From Margaritifera margaritifera (Eukaryota; Mollusca; Bivalvia; Unionida; Margaritiferidae), in NCBI GenBank assembly GCA_029931535.1, contig JAQPZY010001523.1, forward strand, positions 2,946,001 through 3,010,000: DNA of 64,000 bases, written 5' to 3'. The translations under genes were made by a program, and so were the position numbers. A model generated the notes under the pieces. That model searched no databases, was not told where the DNA came from, and saw nothing but the letters and a program-made list of their open reading frames with translations. Each line of letters starts with the position of its first letter. The stretch's first letter is position 1. This document shows, in pieces, positions 50,421 to 63,723 of this stretch.

Positions 50421-51370
50421 ATTGGTCATAGACCTAAAGAGCTTATGGTAGGGTCCGTCGTCCGTTCGTCCGTTAGCACAAGTTTGTTATCGTGACTTCT
50501 ACTAAACTACATAGAGGATTGCCATGAAACTTGACACACACGTTCGTCCCAAGGTCTGGTTGCTCCTAAATGAAAATGGCGCCGTTCGGACATCAAGTAT
50601 GGCAACCACAGCGGCCAGCTTGAAAATCTTGTTATCTCTGCTCCTCCTGAATGGATGGTCGTGTCAACACTGGGTTTAAAAAATAAATAAATAAATAAAA
50701 ATATTGTTTTGGTCCTAAGTGAAAGTGGTGTCGATCTGATATCCAATTTTGCCGCCATAGCAGCCACTTTAAAACCTTGTTATCGCTACTTCTCCTGAAT
50801 ACTGTGCCTTCACCAAAAGATTTCTTATGATGTTTAATTGGTCCCAAAGGAAAATGGTACCGATATGATATCCAATATGCCCGCTATGGCAGCCTTGTTG
50901 ACAATCTTATTATCGCTGTTTCTCATAAACTAGTAATCCACGGGTCGCAGGTTCAATGCCCGCCCAAACCAGCCCGGGTCGGCTGCCTCGGTGTATCCTT
51001 TGAAAGGCACTTAGTTTCCATGGTGGCCATCTTTAAAATCTTGTTTTTGTTACTCCTCTTCAATGGATAAAGATATCAACATGAGGTTTTTACCAAAAGA
51101 CTTCTTATGATATTTAGTTGGACCTACATGAAAATAGTGGGGATATGACGTCCAATATGTCCGCTACGATGACCATCTTCAAAATCTTGTCACTAATCTT
51201 CCTGAATCGATGGTCATATAGACATAGGGTTTTCACAAAAATTCTTGTCTAGTTGGTCCTGAAAATCGTGCCGATCCAATATGAACGCCACGGTCACCTT
51301 GAAAATCTTGTTATTGCTCTAGAATATCAGAGACGGTTTCAACACTCGGCAGTTAAATATTTTGTAACAT
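50420..51370. repeat. Degenerate repeat tract with a SINE fragment
   Basis: Same family as 18240-20060 (GATTGCCATGAAACTTGACA, CCAATATG, AAAATCTTGTTATCGCT). At 50928-51010 a SINE fragment carries the B-box-like GCAGGTTCAATGCCC and the CCTTTGAAAGGCACTT core. Confidence 0.55.
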
Positions 51371-52144
51371 TTTCTTATCTTGGATTCCTGAAAATTCTTT
51401 TGGGCCAGTAAAGCGTCAGTATCGCCGATGGCTTTTGTAAAAAATTAAAACTATAATTTTAAATATTTACGGAGTTTGCAATACATAACAGGAGTTATTA
51501 TGCCATAAAAACGATGAAAAGTCTGAAAATGGAATGATTAGACACCAAATTAAGTAAGTTCAAATCACAATTTCAAATCGAAAATTGCTGCTTGATAAAA
51601 TGTTTGTTGTCGATTGCCTCTATTTTATTTAAAAAATAAATAAATTCTAGATGAGTATAAAGACAAAGCTCTGACAGTTTTTTAATTAACAGAGCACCGT
51701 GTAAATAGTCTAATATAAACAGTCATGGCTATCATCATTGGTTTTTGTCTGTGCAGCATTTTTATTTCAAAAGTTGGTTATTGAGATGGAAGTAAACGCG
51801 ATATCCCCATCATCAAGATAAATTCTGCGTACGTGTTACAATGTTACAATGAAGACTTATTCATGAATTCGCCTTCCTTGTAATCAAGAGAGATTTGTAA
51901 TATAATTTATTGCTGCTGTATGGGTCACTGAATGATAAGAAATTGAATCAGTGATTTAAAAAAGGCAGTGGTTTTAAGCCAAAAAAATTATTATATTAAA
52001 GTAGAAACAAACATTTTTGTAACGCATTGTTTCGATTAAAGAATAATCAAGTTTGCTTTTTGTTTTTTGTGTGTTGTTTTTTGCTTGTTTTTGTTTTTTC
52101 TATAATAAACGTCATGTAAAGTCTTATCCACCCATTAAAACATC

Positions 52145-52411
52145 CACTCTTAGTCACTTACTCATTCTACACATACTACTTACACTCTTAGTCACTTACT
52201 CATTCTACACATACTACATCCACTCTTAGTCACTTACTCATTCTACACATACTACTTACACTCTTAGCCACTTACTCATTCTACACATACTACTTACACT
52301 CTTAGCCACTTACTCATTCTACACATACTACTTACACTCTTAGCCACTTACTCATTCTACACATACTACTTACACTCTTAGTCACTTACTCATTCTACAC
52401 ATACTACTTAC
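52145..52411. repeat. 38-bp minisatellite, 7 copies
   Basis: Units contain CACTCTTAGTCACTTACTCA and TTCTACACATACTACTTA, nearly identical. Flanking 51370-52140 holds no recognised gene. Confidence 0.9.
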
Positions 52412-52792
52412 ATTGCTTTCTTAACATTTAATGGCATATATCCCCCCATTTTAAATTTAATGGCATATGTCCCCACTGTTTGTAAAAAGTTCTGGGTAAA
52501 TACTACACGAATATGTCAGTCTCCCTTGCGTAACGTTTCATACAATAAATGGAGAACGTAGATGATAGAAGATTATGTTTTACACGTTTCACAGGCCTTG
52601 TAAATAAATGTAAACTTGATCAAACGTGGATCGTTTCATATAATAGTACTTTGTCAACGATTAATAGACAGGAAAGTCAATCCAGACTTATTGTTATCCA
52701 TGGGAAAACGGCTACAAGGTGTGTGTGTGTGAGGGGGGGGGGGGAAAGCAGAAAGTAGCTGTCTCCTGGGGGGAAAAAACTACGCTTGGGCC

Positions 52793-52793
<1 letters not shown>

Positions 52794-52836
<43 letters not shown>
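52794..52836. repeat. Poly-T tract (43 nt)
   Basis: Uninterrupted T run, flanked by G-rich sequence. A possible retroposon tail or assembly-sensitive homopolymer. Confidence 0.85.
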
Positions 52837-52838
<2 letters not shown>

Positions 52839-53061
52839 GGGGGGAGGGTTTCTCTATATTAGTTTTTGCTTGGGAACGAATGATTCTGGGATGGGAGTAG
52901 AGGTAGGGGTGGGGGAAGATCACTTTGGAATACCCGCTACAGTTACATCATACAATGTGGCGGCTCAATTTAGTTTAAAGTCAACAGCATCACAGAGCTC
53001 AGATAGTTTAAAATTATCTAAATATACTACAGTCATAAAGCAACCTACTGCATCCATATAA

Positions 53062-53158
53062 CAAACCAAATATCAGTTTCCAGGAGTGCCAAACAAAAAT
53101 GGATCCAATAACAAACCAAATATCAGTTTCCAGGAGTGCCAAACAAAAATGGATCCAT
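53062..53158. repeat. Direct duplication of a ~48-bp unit
   Basis: Two copies of CAAACCAAATATCAGTTTCC plus AGGAGTGCCAAACAAAAATG in tandem. Confidence 0.75.
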
Positions 53159-53814
53159 TTTTATGACAAAATGACACTTTCACTGTTTCAATACCCCCCA
53201 ATAAAAATGAATCCATTTTATTTCCTGGAATAGTCGAGGAGAAACCTATTACGAACTTTATTTCATGAAATTTGCCTCTATTAAAACCTATATCGATATT
53301 ATTATTATTGATCTGGGAGCATGACTGACAAGTCTGCATTTTAATTGTATTATTGCGTGTCTGTTAATATCTGCTTTTGTAAAATAATGCTGGACATTTC
53401 TGACAAAATCGGACTTGTACTTGGAATAATAAAAGGTTTGCAGTTATCTTTAAACATATTGCTTTTAAAGTTTGTATCTTGGAGAGTTTGAACTATACAT
53501 TTGGATACAATGTAAGCTGGATCATCCGAACTCAAATAGATAATGATGTTATATGGATAATTCAACACTGACAAGTTCAAATCAAATGAAAAATGAATGA
53601 AAATTGTCTGTGGGCACATTAAAAGGCTTGATATACTGTTCTGATAAATGGTCTTGGGTCCTGTTTCGCTTTTGGTCCAGGGTCCTGTTTCACTTTTGGT
53701 CCAGTGTCCTGTTTGACTATGAAAACGAAAATCACTCACAACTGCATATCTGTATATCAATCGTTTCACGTTCTTCATAAAATCGCTTTCATTGACCAAT
53801 GTGGTTTCATTTAC

Positions 53815-53816
<2 letters not shown>

Positions 53817-53874
<58 letters not shown>
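53817..53874. repeat. (AT)n microsatellite
   Basis: Pure AT dinucleotide run of about 28 units. The frames that cross it are not genes. Confidence 0.9.
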
Positions 53875-53879
<5 letters not shown>

Positions 53880-54507
53880 TTTTGCCTTTTAGACAATAGG
53901 AAATACAAAAGAATGGCGATGACTTCTGCGTCAAACTTAGGTTTTCTAGTTACTTTTGTAAAAAGAAAAATGTGTGCATGCTGTACAGATATTTAGTGTG
54001 TATCTTGTATATATTCATCTATTTGTGTATCTCGTAGATATTCATCTATTTGTGTATCTCGTAGATATTCATCTATTTGTGATTATTATTTACATGTAAT
54101 TAGTAATTTTTATATTATGTGTGAGACATTACACTGGGTAACTGGTACTGATGAGCTGGAGAAGCATTGTGTATTTAATCACTTCACGAATAATTAAACT
54201 GCACGACCAACATGTGCGGTTTCCATTCATATAAAGAAAACAAGGTACTTAAAACACATGATTTAATACCTGAAAAAAGCAGAGTTATCTTTAGATTATA
54301 AGTCATGATGACAATAACACCAAACAACAATAATGGCACATCAGACATAAAAGATCCAAAAATGACAATAAAAAAGTACAAAAATGCAGTGAGTTACAAG
54401 TTGAAATCTCATATTAAATATTCTGTATTCCTGCTATGAAGACGATGCGTTTTGTTATCATTGTTGTGGAACAGTTTCATTGACATTTGGAATAATATTT
54501 TTGCATA

Positions 54508-54576
54508 TTATTATTATTATTATTATTATTATTTTTTTTTTTTTATTTTTTTTTTTATTTTTTATTTTTTTTTTTT
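54508..54576. repeat. (TTA)n and poly-T low-complexity run
   Basis: A TTA repeat followed by T runs interrupted by single A, then a G run. Surrounding 53935-55100 contains no recognised gene. Confidence 0.8.
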
Positions 54577-55104
54577 GGGGGGGCAATCACATCAAAAGTT
54601 CATCAAAGCCTTGGACTTTGCAGCTGCACTCATGGTTAAACAAAATGTATGTGTTTGGAAATAGCTGATAACCGTAAGGAAGTAAGATAGCAGACTGTAA
54701 ATTTATTGTCCTACTGTCTGCTGCTTCCTGTAACTTAACAGTATATTGGGTAAGAATACAGACGCCTGAATTATATTTAATTGTTATCCTTTCGTTCGAA
54801 CTTTGTGCGATAGTAATATTAACATGTCAATATAAAGAAATAGGCGCCACACATACACCACAGTTAATGAAAAATTACCAAGTAGGTACGAACGAAGAGA
54901 ATTCCTCTGGAATTTAGAATTCCCAGATCTGAATTTTAGTTTCTTATTTTTCAGAACTGATCTTGTCAGCTTGGCAAGGTGTCGAACCCATATCCAATTG
55001 TCAGAAATGGGATAACGTTTAATTGTTTTAAGAATGGGTGTAAATTTGTTTCAAAACGTGTACTGCAAGATTTTTTAGATCTGAAGAAATAAAGTAGATA
55101 CTGT

Positions 55105-55312
55105 ATATACTCGCATGTAAGTCGGATCCAACTGCAAACAACATAGACCCTGATCAGCTGGCGTATTATGCGACGGCTGATCAATGTGTCTTTTTTGTTT
55201 GTTCTACTGATTAGTCCCAACAAACTGCATAGACCCAGATCTACCGGCGCATTGTGTCACGGCAGCTCTGGGTCTAAGCGGTTTGTAGCTGGATCCGGAA
55301 TATAGGGATGCA
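55105..55312. mobile_element. Second full copy of the foldback MITE
   Basis: The left end GTAAGTCGGATCCAACTGCA and right end GGTTTGTAGCTGGATCCGGA are inverted. Inner inverted motifs match the 13512-13722 copy (CATAGACCCTGATCAGC, GATCTACCGGCGCATTGTGT). Confidence 0.6.
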
Positions 55313-56590
55313 TATACGGTACACTAGAGAGTGTGATAAGAATAGAACAACATATATGGACTGTAAGGACTAATATCTTGAGGTTACGCACAAACATACA
55401 AGTTACTACAGTAAAATTTCGATAACTCAAACACCCATGCAGTCACTCGAATATTTTGATATCTGCTCAGTCCCGCAGTAAGGCAGAGTCTTGTCTGCGA
55501 CCTCGAAAAATTCGACACGACCGAAATCTCGAACCAAAAAATTTGGTCGCGCAGCGATTCGAGTTTTTTAAGTTCTAATATGGCTTATCATGTTCGTAGA
55601 CTCTAAGTTGAAATTGAATATATTCGTTGCTTCGATAAGAATAGTCAGCTGTGTCTTGTTCACATTTTTATATGACAAGAATTACACAAACTTATCCTAG
55701 ATTCATAGATCGCAATACTATAAATTGTTATAATAACCGAATCTGACGTTCGTATGTTAATTGGTAGTCGCTTTAATCATCTTACTTATTTGTTTTCAAA
55801 AAATGGAAAAGCGTCTGAAAAGATGTACAATAAAAGAGTCAAAGCAATTGGATGCATATGTTCGTACGTGATTGAACAAATTATGACACCCACAACCGTT
55901 CGTGCAAATATTTTAAATTAGACATGGTTACCAGTCTATTTGAAATGCTTTCTGACTTAAAGATTTGCTTTATCCGTAATTTATATTTATTTAACTACAT
56001 TATTATATTTCTTAAAAAATAGGAACAACATTATGACTTGACGTGCTTTTGATTTTCGATACCTTTACTTAGAATAAAATCAGAATTCCCAAAATTCCTG
56101 AATGAGCTTAATTTTGTTTGCTCTACACATTTTAGAACTTTAGCTGTAATGGACACCATATAGCCATCATTGTAATGATGTGTCGTTAAATGCTACTACC
56201 TATACACATACATATGTACATATTTGTACCATTCAAAAAGTAGGATTTTTAATTTCTAGAGTACTCAATGTGAGATCACTTCTAGTACTCTGACAGCTTT
56301 GAGCACTGCGTGCTCGGGGATATATAATAACCCGATGCGCCCCCCCCCCCTGCATGTCGTAAGAGGCGACTAACGGATTCAACCATTTGCCATGGGACGT
56401 GTCACATCATGATGCTCCAATTGAGAAGGTCTTCGACCTTTTAAAGAGTGCAATTTATATATTTAAAAGAAAATTTTAAAATGTGAATTTTGTATTTTAA
56501 GGATTTTACCCTATTTGGGCTTTATTTTTGTTTTGTGTCTTTTTTGGGATACCTAAACTTACTTGGCACTGTATAGCCAGGATTGAGCTA
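55313..56590. other. Gene-free stretch with possible transposon end
   Basis: 55410-55560 has a CAGTAAAATTTCGATAACTC start and a CGAAATCTCGAACCAAAAAA/ATTTGGTCG inner part, resembling a Tc1/mariner-type terminus. Otherwise AT-rich with no gene recognised. Confidence 0.35.
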
Positions 56591-56605
56591 ACTTGCCGTT
56601 AAATC

Positions 56606-56608
<3 letters not shown>

Positions 56609-56679
<71 letters not shown>

Positions 56680-56758
56680 TCATACATACATACATACATA
56701 CATACATACATACATAGATGCATGCATACATACATACATACATACATACATACATACA

Positions 56759-56792
<34 letters not shown>

Positions 56793-56882
56793 CATACATA
56801 CATACATATATACATACATACATATATACATACATATATACATTCATATATACATACATACATAGATGCATACATACACACA
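56609..56882. repeat. (CA)n and (ATAC)n compound microsatellite
   Basis: A CA run of about 35 units (56609-56678) is followed by CATA tetranucleotide repeats to 56882. Long ORFs on both strands here are artefacts. Confidence 0.95.
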
Positions 56883-57389
56883 TACATACAGCTTCGAAAC
56901 TACTACAACACATGATCGACTTGTCAGCATATTGAAATCAATCCAACTATCATTTGAACCACTAGATCGTAAAATCCATTTTTGAAAATCTGTTTGCCAT
57001 CCAGCTGTTAAAATGGTTTCTCATTATCAAACAAAAGCTCAGTGTCATCAAGGACATAATGATCACAGTGAAATGGTAGTTAACATGCCACAGTCACGCA
57101 TTCCTGTTAACTACTGGTATCATTCCACTTTTAGATGCTAAATTGACGAACATAAAGGGATGGCAAATTTGATTTTTTTTACTGTTCTGTGAAAAATTAA
57201 ATAAATGCAGTCATTAAAAACACAGGTTGAGATATTTTTATTATCAAAATTAATGGTTTCTATTTTTATTTGTATACGGCCATATTGACCTAATTACCGC
57301 TACAGTCATGATTGCAAACACGGTAATTCGGCACAGAAACACACATTTTGCGGCAGTCTAGCAGGTAAGTTTGTATTTTTTTTTGTACG

Positions 57390-57790
57390 TCTCGGGGGTA
57401 TGTAGTAATCGTTGTGTCCATCCTTCCGTCTGGCATTCTTAAGAGCAATTAGTCCCGCAGTTGTTTGATGGATTTCCTGCGTATATCGACAAATCACTTA
57501 ACGCCTGCAATTTGTGTTAGAGTTATTGCCCTTTTTGTCTTGTAGCAGTGTATGACAAAATCTCGTTAGCGCAGCTAGTTCTACAGTTGTTAATGGCTTG
57601 CCATGAAGCTTAGCAAATTTTATGGTCATCAGTTGAAGATGCGAATATCGAGGAATCATTTTTCTTCCGCGAGTTTTATTAGAGTTTTTGCCCTTTTTTG
57701 TCTTGTAGCTTAATGCTGTGTATGACACAATCTGTTAGCGCCACTAGTCCCGCACGTTTTTGATGGATTGCCATGAAACTTGTATTCTCA
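57390..57790. repeat. Degenerate repeat (GCCATGAAACTTG family)
   Basis: Shares GTTATTGCCCTTTTTGTCTT, GTATGACA, TGTTAGCGC and GATTGCCATGAAACTTG with the 18.2-20.1 kb tract. Confidence 0.6.
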
Positions 57791-58299
57791 GTATGGAAAC
57801 TCCAATCAGGTTGTCAACGGACATATTTAACTCTCGCTCCTCTCTGACACAAGGACACGCCATTAAATGTATTACTCGCAAACGGTGATTTCCTTTTACA
57901 ATGTCCACTAATTTGCCAAACAATGCATTCAGCTAGGTATATGATCAGTAAATGATTAGTCCAATCAATTTACACAATACATGTCTACTAAGTTTCGAAA
58001 GCCGTCATTTTACATCTATTTGCAAATCAGTACAACGACCTACCAAATGTGTAAAGAGTAAAGGATCAAATGGAAAGTAATGATACAAAAAGTGTATCTT
58101 TATCTGCACGTTAAACACAACAATTAGATCCTGCTTAAAGTGCGATACCCATGGGAAGGTGATATATTGCTGGTCAATCAGTGCAACCTATATACTCAGT
58201 CAATCTGTATATGACTGGCTTGTTCTAGAAATCACAGTAAAAAAATATATAACAGCGAAAACTTGAGAGCCAAGCGTGGAGATGTGTTACTCGCTAAAA

Positions 58300-58790
58300 A
58301 AGCTGCAGTACGAAACGCATTCTGTTGAGTACATTTCCTATTAGATGAATCCTATTGCTGGATTACCAAATAGGCAGACTAAGCACGTGCTTAGGGCACC
58401 AACAAAGCAGGGGCACCAAAAAATAAAGAAATAAAATAAAATAAAATGAAAAGAAGAGAAATTACGATTTAGTATTGTTTTTATTTTGAATTACATATGG
58501 GGGGAGGGGGCACCATACTCTTTTCATTGCTTAGGGCCTCTAAAGCTGCAGTACGAAACGCATTCTGTTGAGTACATTTCCTATTAGATGAATCCTATTG
58601 CTGGATTACCAAATAGGCAGACTAAGCACCTGCTTAGGGCACCAGCAAAGTAGGGGCACCACAAAAAAACAACAAAATAAATTAAAATAAAAAGAAGAGA
58701 AATTACGGATTAGTAGTATTGGTTTTATTTTTAATTACATATGGGGGACACCATAATCTTTTCAGTGCTTAGGGCCTCTAAAGGTCTTAA
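58300..58790. repeat. Tandem duplication of a ~240-bp unit
   Basis: Two head-to-tail copies start at about 58302 and 58540 with GCTGCAGTACGAAACGCATT and end near GCTTAGGGCCTCTAAAG. They share GGCAGACTAAGCAC and CTTAGGGCACCA. The unit looks like a dispersed transposon fragment; family not recognised. Confidence 0.7.
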
Positions 58791-59531
58791 TCCGGCCCTG
58801 GATGAATCAATCTGCACGAACAGCACGGGATCCCCTAGGTATAGTTTGTTCGGTGTGCCTTGACTGGCAATAAAAATCGAATCTGCATGAAAACTACAGG
58901 ACGAATATAAAATCTCAGGGCGTAGGTTATTTTTATCCGGGGCACGAACGTGTACATTTTGCATTTTGTTCTTTTTTCTTTTTTCAAATTGAATTATATT
59001 ATTTTGTTGTTGGTTATCCTATTTTGGTCTTATCAATACTGAAGGTAAAACCAATAACATGGATTAGCCAGTTCTTGCGTGTCATGGCTGGTTGACCTTT
59101 GGTAGCAGCCAATTATATCTTATCATTCGGCAGTTAAATAAACTGACCAACTCGTGCGTGTTTATTCCTCAAAAGTCCATGTTTATGGATTATTAGGCAA
59201 AACTGTAACTCAATAAAAAGTCATGGAAAAATTATACAGTTGTCCCTATAAGAATTACTTAAAATTTAGCTGGTTTACAATCAGCTATTAATTCAAAATT
59301 TAAAGAAAATTTAAATTTATATCCAGTAATAGGATAGCAAAGAGACTATATGTTGTCCTCTGTTTTGTCAGTTAGTGCAACCAGGTAATTATCTGTTGGT
59401 TGTATACAGTAGAACACAGTGGTACAAAATGTGCACGGTGATCTACATTTAATATCAAAGGAATTGAGTCCTGTTTAAAGAAGGACAGACAGAAAGAAAT
59501 TGTAATGCAAAATGCCAAATAGTGTAGCTAC

Positions 59532-59783
59532 TTATTCATTCCATAAATAACGGATGAGTGTAATGGAGAAATAACGATACCAGATTGTATGTAAAGGGTA
59601 CCGCCTATTTGTAATCGCATCAACAAGGCCCCAAAAGACTCCAGTACACCGCTCTTTGCGCGTCAACTGCAAGATGCGTCTTCTGCAAGCATCACGAAAA
59701 TAGCCTGCGTTTTCTTTTTCATATATTTCAACTCGAAGCACATCTTGACTCTTTCTACCAAATTCATCAAGAGGTGTAGCCAA
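59532..59783 (-). CDS. Possible exon or short ORF (unknown)
   Basis: 83 codons on the minus strand, opening with TTG rather than ATG, with an even amino-acid mix (DEFGRKSQDVLRVEIYEKEN, RRRILQLTRKERCTGVFWGL) unlike the repeat-derived frames nearby. An AG lies a few bases upstream, so it might be a terminal exon. No family recognised and no supporting neighbour exon identified. Confidence 0.25.
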   Translation of the reverse strand: MATPLDEFGRKSQDVLRVEIYEKENAGYFRDACRRRILQLTRKERCTGVFWGLVDAITNRRYPLHTIWYRYFSITLIRYLWNE

Positions 59784-60719
59784 ATAATCTCATGAGTAAC
59801 ATCTTTTCTTCATCAAATTGTTATATGCCAACAAAGAGAAGCATCTAGCACGCATTTTGTGGTATGAAAAGCATTAAAGAATGTGACAAAATTGAATAGT
59901 CCAAAATGTATCCGAAATATATACATGACTATTCGAGTTTTAAATTAGAGCACGTAATATCTCAATCGTTATTTTGTTGTGTAAATATAATTGAATCGAT
60001 GATGCATCGTATCTTGTTTCGATCAAATGTATTTAGAGCTCAAAATGCTAAAATATGTATGACTCGAATAGAATTCACTCACCACTCTTGTATGTTACAA
60101 GCTGGCGCGAGTGTTCAAGAGATTTCTAGAATGGTTTTCCGTTCCATTCGGGATTGCTCGCGAGCGAAACCTCCAAAGCAGGGAGCCCAAAAATTGTATA
60201 CAAGCTCCATTTGCAGGAGTATTGTGTGGATGGATTCCATTACAAAGTCTTTCATTTCTAAGCTGACTCATATTTACAGCGTCCACAGAACTAGAAACAA
60301 TTGTAAGATGAAAAACTCCTCAATTGATATGTTACTGTGTACACGTATTACTTACTTCACAGGTAACTCATAGTAAGTCACACCGTGACTATCAAACGGC
60401 AGAATTTACTGATGAATCATCAATATTTTATAGCCGTTGTAAAAGAACTATTTGGATTCAAAAGTAAAATCATAAAATTTTGTTTTATGAACTTGTCATG
60501 TTGTACTTCCATTTTATGACTATGTAAATTTGTCTATGAATGGAAGAAATCCTTGAAGCGGATGACTGTATACGATTACACATTTCTTGTCTCTACGATC
60601 GATTTCATCTATATTCGCCATTTAATCATGTAGATGATAGACGATATTTCTTTTTCCTTTGATAGGGTATGATAACTATATGTTTCATTTCCCCTTTAAA
60701 AACAAATGTTTTTAAGTGG

Positions 60720-61283
60720 CGATGTTACGTGTGAAAATGTAGTATACTGATGTTACGTGTGAAAATGTAGTATATTGATGTTACGTGTGAAAATGTAGTA
60801 TATTGATGTTACGTGTGAAAATGTAGTATACTGATGTTACGTGTGAAAATTTAGTATATTGATGTTATGTGTGAAAATGTAGTACACTGATGTTACGTGT
60901 GAAAATGTAGTATATTGATGTTACGTGTGAAAATGTAGTATATTGATGTTACGTGTGAAAATGTAGTATATTGATGTTACGTGTGAAAATGTAATATATT
61001 GATGTTACGTGTGAAAATGTAGTATATTGATGTTACGTGTGAAAATGTAGTATATTGATGTTACGTGTGAAAATGTAGTATATTGATGTTACGTGTGAAA
61101 ATGTAATATATTGATGTTACGTGTGAAAATGTAATATATTGATGTTACGTGTGAAAATGTAGTATATTGATGTTACGTGTGAAAATGTAATATATTGATG
61201 TTACGTGTGAAAATGTAATATATTGATGTTACGTGTGAAAATGTAGTATATTGATGTTACGTGTGAAAATGTAGTATATTGAT
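60720..61283. repeat. 28-bp minisatellite, about 20 copies
   Basis: Unit GATGTTACGTGTGAAAATGT plus AGTATATT, with AATATATT variants, highly uniform. Flanked by single-copy-looking DNA. Confidence 0.93.
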
Positions 61284-61289
61284 GACGCA

Positions 61290-62500
61290 ATATTAGTAAG
61301 AGGTCAAGACGATAATTTTGTAACATAGGATGACTCTTTATTTTAGACATCCAAAATAGCCATAGATACACCATATATTCATAGTTAGTAGTTACAATTT
61401 GCATACTTTCTCTTAAAATATATGCATATTTATTGTTTTTCTTTTTCTTTTTTTTCACGCAGCTATTACATTAAAAAGATATTTTGCAACTTTTTTTTTT
61501 TAACAAATCAAGAAATAATATATCCCTGACATCAAGTATTGATAAGAAAATAACACAAAATATGGCACCAGAACGCAGTCTAACGTATATAGCGCACGTA
61601 GAGAATATGAACTTGAAACCCAGTCCATCACTTCCATCAATATAATTGAAAATTCACTGTAATTTGTTCATAAGGAATATTAGATATGATTTTCTCGTAC
61701 ATTAGGAAGTGTGAATCGAATTTCACTACTTTGAAACCATTTGCATTCCACTATTTCTGTAATACTTTGAATAGTTTATAAAGTAATTTCATTATCTGTG
61801 CTCTAAATTACTAGTAATATTATTAGATGTCAACGACTTCTTAGACTATATGAAATTTTCGCCAAAGAAATGATTAAGCATCACGACAAATATCGTTGAA
61901 TATAGATGTTTGACGTAAAACAACGGTTCAGAATGTTTTTGAAGTAATAACGATAAAAACCCAGTAATAAATGTATGATAACAGAGGGGCATATGAAGGT
62001 AGTAGTGTGATAATGGGCAGTTGAGACCGCCTGACCAATTTCGGTTTTCCCCGGCCGAAACCTCTTCTATATTCCCCCCCCCCCCTGAGAATTGTTTGCA
62101 CACGCGTGCATCCGCGTGGAAGCTTCGCCTTTCAACCGCATTATGGGTTTATGGGTTGGGGAGCCGTAATAGGTAAGCGTGATCTCATACACGCCCATTA
62201 CGCTACTACTCACTGAGACAGATAGGTTAATAACACATACATGATTCACTATTTGAGAATTGCAGTGGGTTATTATATAATGCCATTAGACGCCACACAG
62301 TTTGACGCATACAGTATTATAAACGAATTCGTGTCTGTATCTAACGGGGGAATTAAATCACCAAACCAATGGTGCTTTTATAGCGTCACATAAAAGATTA
62401 AATCGCTGTGTAGCTTGAATGCGTCATATTAATTTGTCAAAGAGGCTCAAAAGATGTTGTATAATTCTTCAATATGTATCCGGAGCACCTTGAAAAATTA
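61290..62500. other. Gene-free stretch
   Basis: AT-rich with A/T homopolymers and a C10-run near 62078. No recognisable gene, RNA or repeat. Confidence 0.4.
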
Positions 62501-62517
62501 CCCGGTTAGGGGTCGTG

Positions 62518-62990
62518 TTGGAGCAAGCACGACGTAAACTTGACAAAGAATATGACAAAAAGCGTGAAAAGTCAATGTATGATATCGTGCTGACGTTGAT
62601 TGAGTCGCCGAGCGAAGACAGCGAAAATATTGTAACATCTGGCTAAGACAGCGAAGACATCAAAGATATTGAAGCGTCTAGCAAAGACAGTGAAGTCAGC
62701 AAGAATCACCACCGGGGGCAAATCAATTAGACAAATGCCTTTTCCATTTAATAACAAAAGGCATCCACAACCAACTTTCATGCAGTATACGACATTATAT
62801 ACAACGCCGCAGAAAGGAAGCAGCGCAGTCAACGGGAGAAATTTTCAGAGTCTAATGGAGCAAAAACCATAGCCGAGAAATACAAGCAATCCGAGACGTT
62901 TGATATTGTTGGATACAAACGTACAAAGTCTGACCATATTTGAGTTGAAGTAATACTCGGCGATGGATCATTTGAGCTCATTTGGGGAGG
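62518..62990 (+). pseudogene. Decayed coding remnant
   Basis: From about 62518 a frame reads a charged protein (EQARRKLDKEYDKKREKSMY, DIVLTLIESPSEDSEN) that hits an in-frame TAA at about 62644, then continues DSEDIKDIEASSKDSEVSK to a further stop. Later text (REKFSESNGAKTIAEKYKQS, SETFDIVGYKRTKSDH) is again protein-like. Repeated stops indicate a broken gene. No family identified. Confidence 0.4.
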
Positions 62991-63278
62991 GACTTGATGG
63001 AAATTCAATCCAGGCTTGGAAGCGAATTTTATGATCCTGGAAAGAACAAGACAGTTTATTTGCAAAAACCTGATCTACAAGTTCCCATTGTTATGACACA
63101 AAAATATTGTATGTCACTTTAATTTATCGTTTAGATTATCTCCTACTGGTTCAGACACCACCACATGCACTTGAGAGGATAAAGAGAAAGCGACAAGAAG
63201 AAGCAACTAAAAATCGAGAATAGATGAACAGCATTTCACATTAAAGAATACAATCAGCGTGTATATATAGAAACTTCA

Positions 63279-63596
63279 ATGGCATTTGGACGCAAAAGAT
63301 GCAAAGGCGCATGCATCGGAAAACGAGAACTTTGCAACAGATTATGTCATTATGAATACTGTAAATCACACTTGCTCACGTTACGTGTTGGCCCTGGTGA
63401 TAGGCCATGTCTTAAATGTGGTATTGGAGTCAAGTCGCGTAATCAGCTTTGCCGACCACGTGGATCTGTCGCTGAATATTATCGCGCGCGGCGGCAAAGA
63501 CTTGCCAACATAATTGTGGAAAAAGCCAACGAAAACTCCAACGACGACGTCACGGAAAAATCCAACGATGATGTCACAGAAAAAACTCAACAATGA
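63279..63596 (+). CDS. Cysteine-rich small protein (105 aa), unknown
   Basis: TATATATAG lies at 63262-63270, just before ATG 63279. Ten Cys/His-rich positions occupy the first 60 residues (RKRCKGACIGKRELCNRLCH, CLKCG, NQLCRPRGSVAEYYRARRQR), consistent with a zinc-binding fold. A short acidic repeat (SNDDVTEK twice) follows near the C-terminus. It lies beside SAP-like frames and a decayed coding remnant, so it probably belongs to a mobile or viral-derived locus continuing beyond the window. Function unknown. Confidence 0.5.
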   Translation: MAFGRKRCKGACIGKRELCNRLCHYEYCKSHLLTLRVGPGDRPCLKCGIGVKSRNQLCRPRGSVAEYYRARRQRLANIIVEKANENSNDDVTEKSNDDVTEKTQQ

Positions 63597-63723
63597 CGTT
63601 ACGGAAATAATATCTCAGATCGAAGCGATTGCTGTTTCTGATCCTGATACTACAAAATAATGTTATAAAAAGTTTATTGGTAAATAAGCAATTAGGCACT
63701 GTTTTTCCTTTATATATAAGGGC

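Noticed and set aside
56559..56915. Long open frames on both strands in the 56.6-kb region
   Set aside because: They are translations of CA and ATAC microsatellites.
58300..58790. Two similar ~240-bp blocks considered as LTRs
   Set aside because: They are directly adjacent with no internal region and lack TG...CA ends, so they are a tandem duplication.
59906..60373. A 155-aa plus-strand ORF
   Set aside because: No domain, no promoter or splice context, irregular composition; probably chance.
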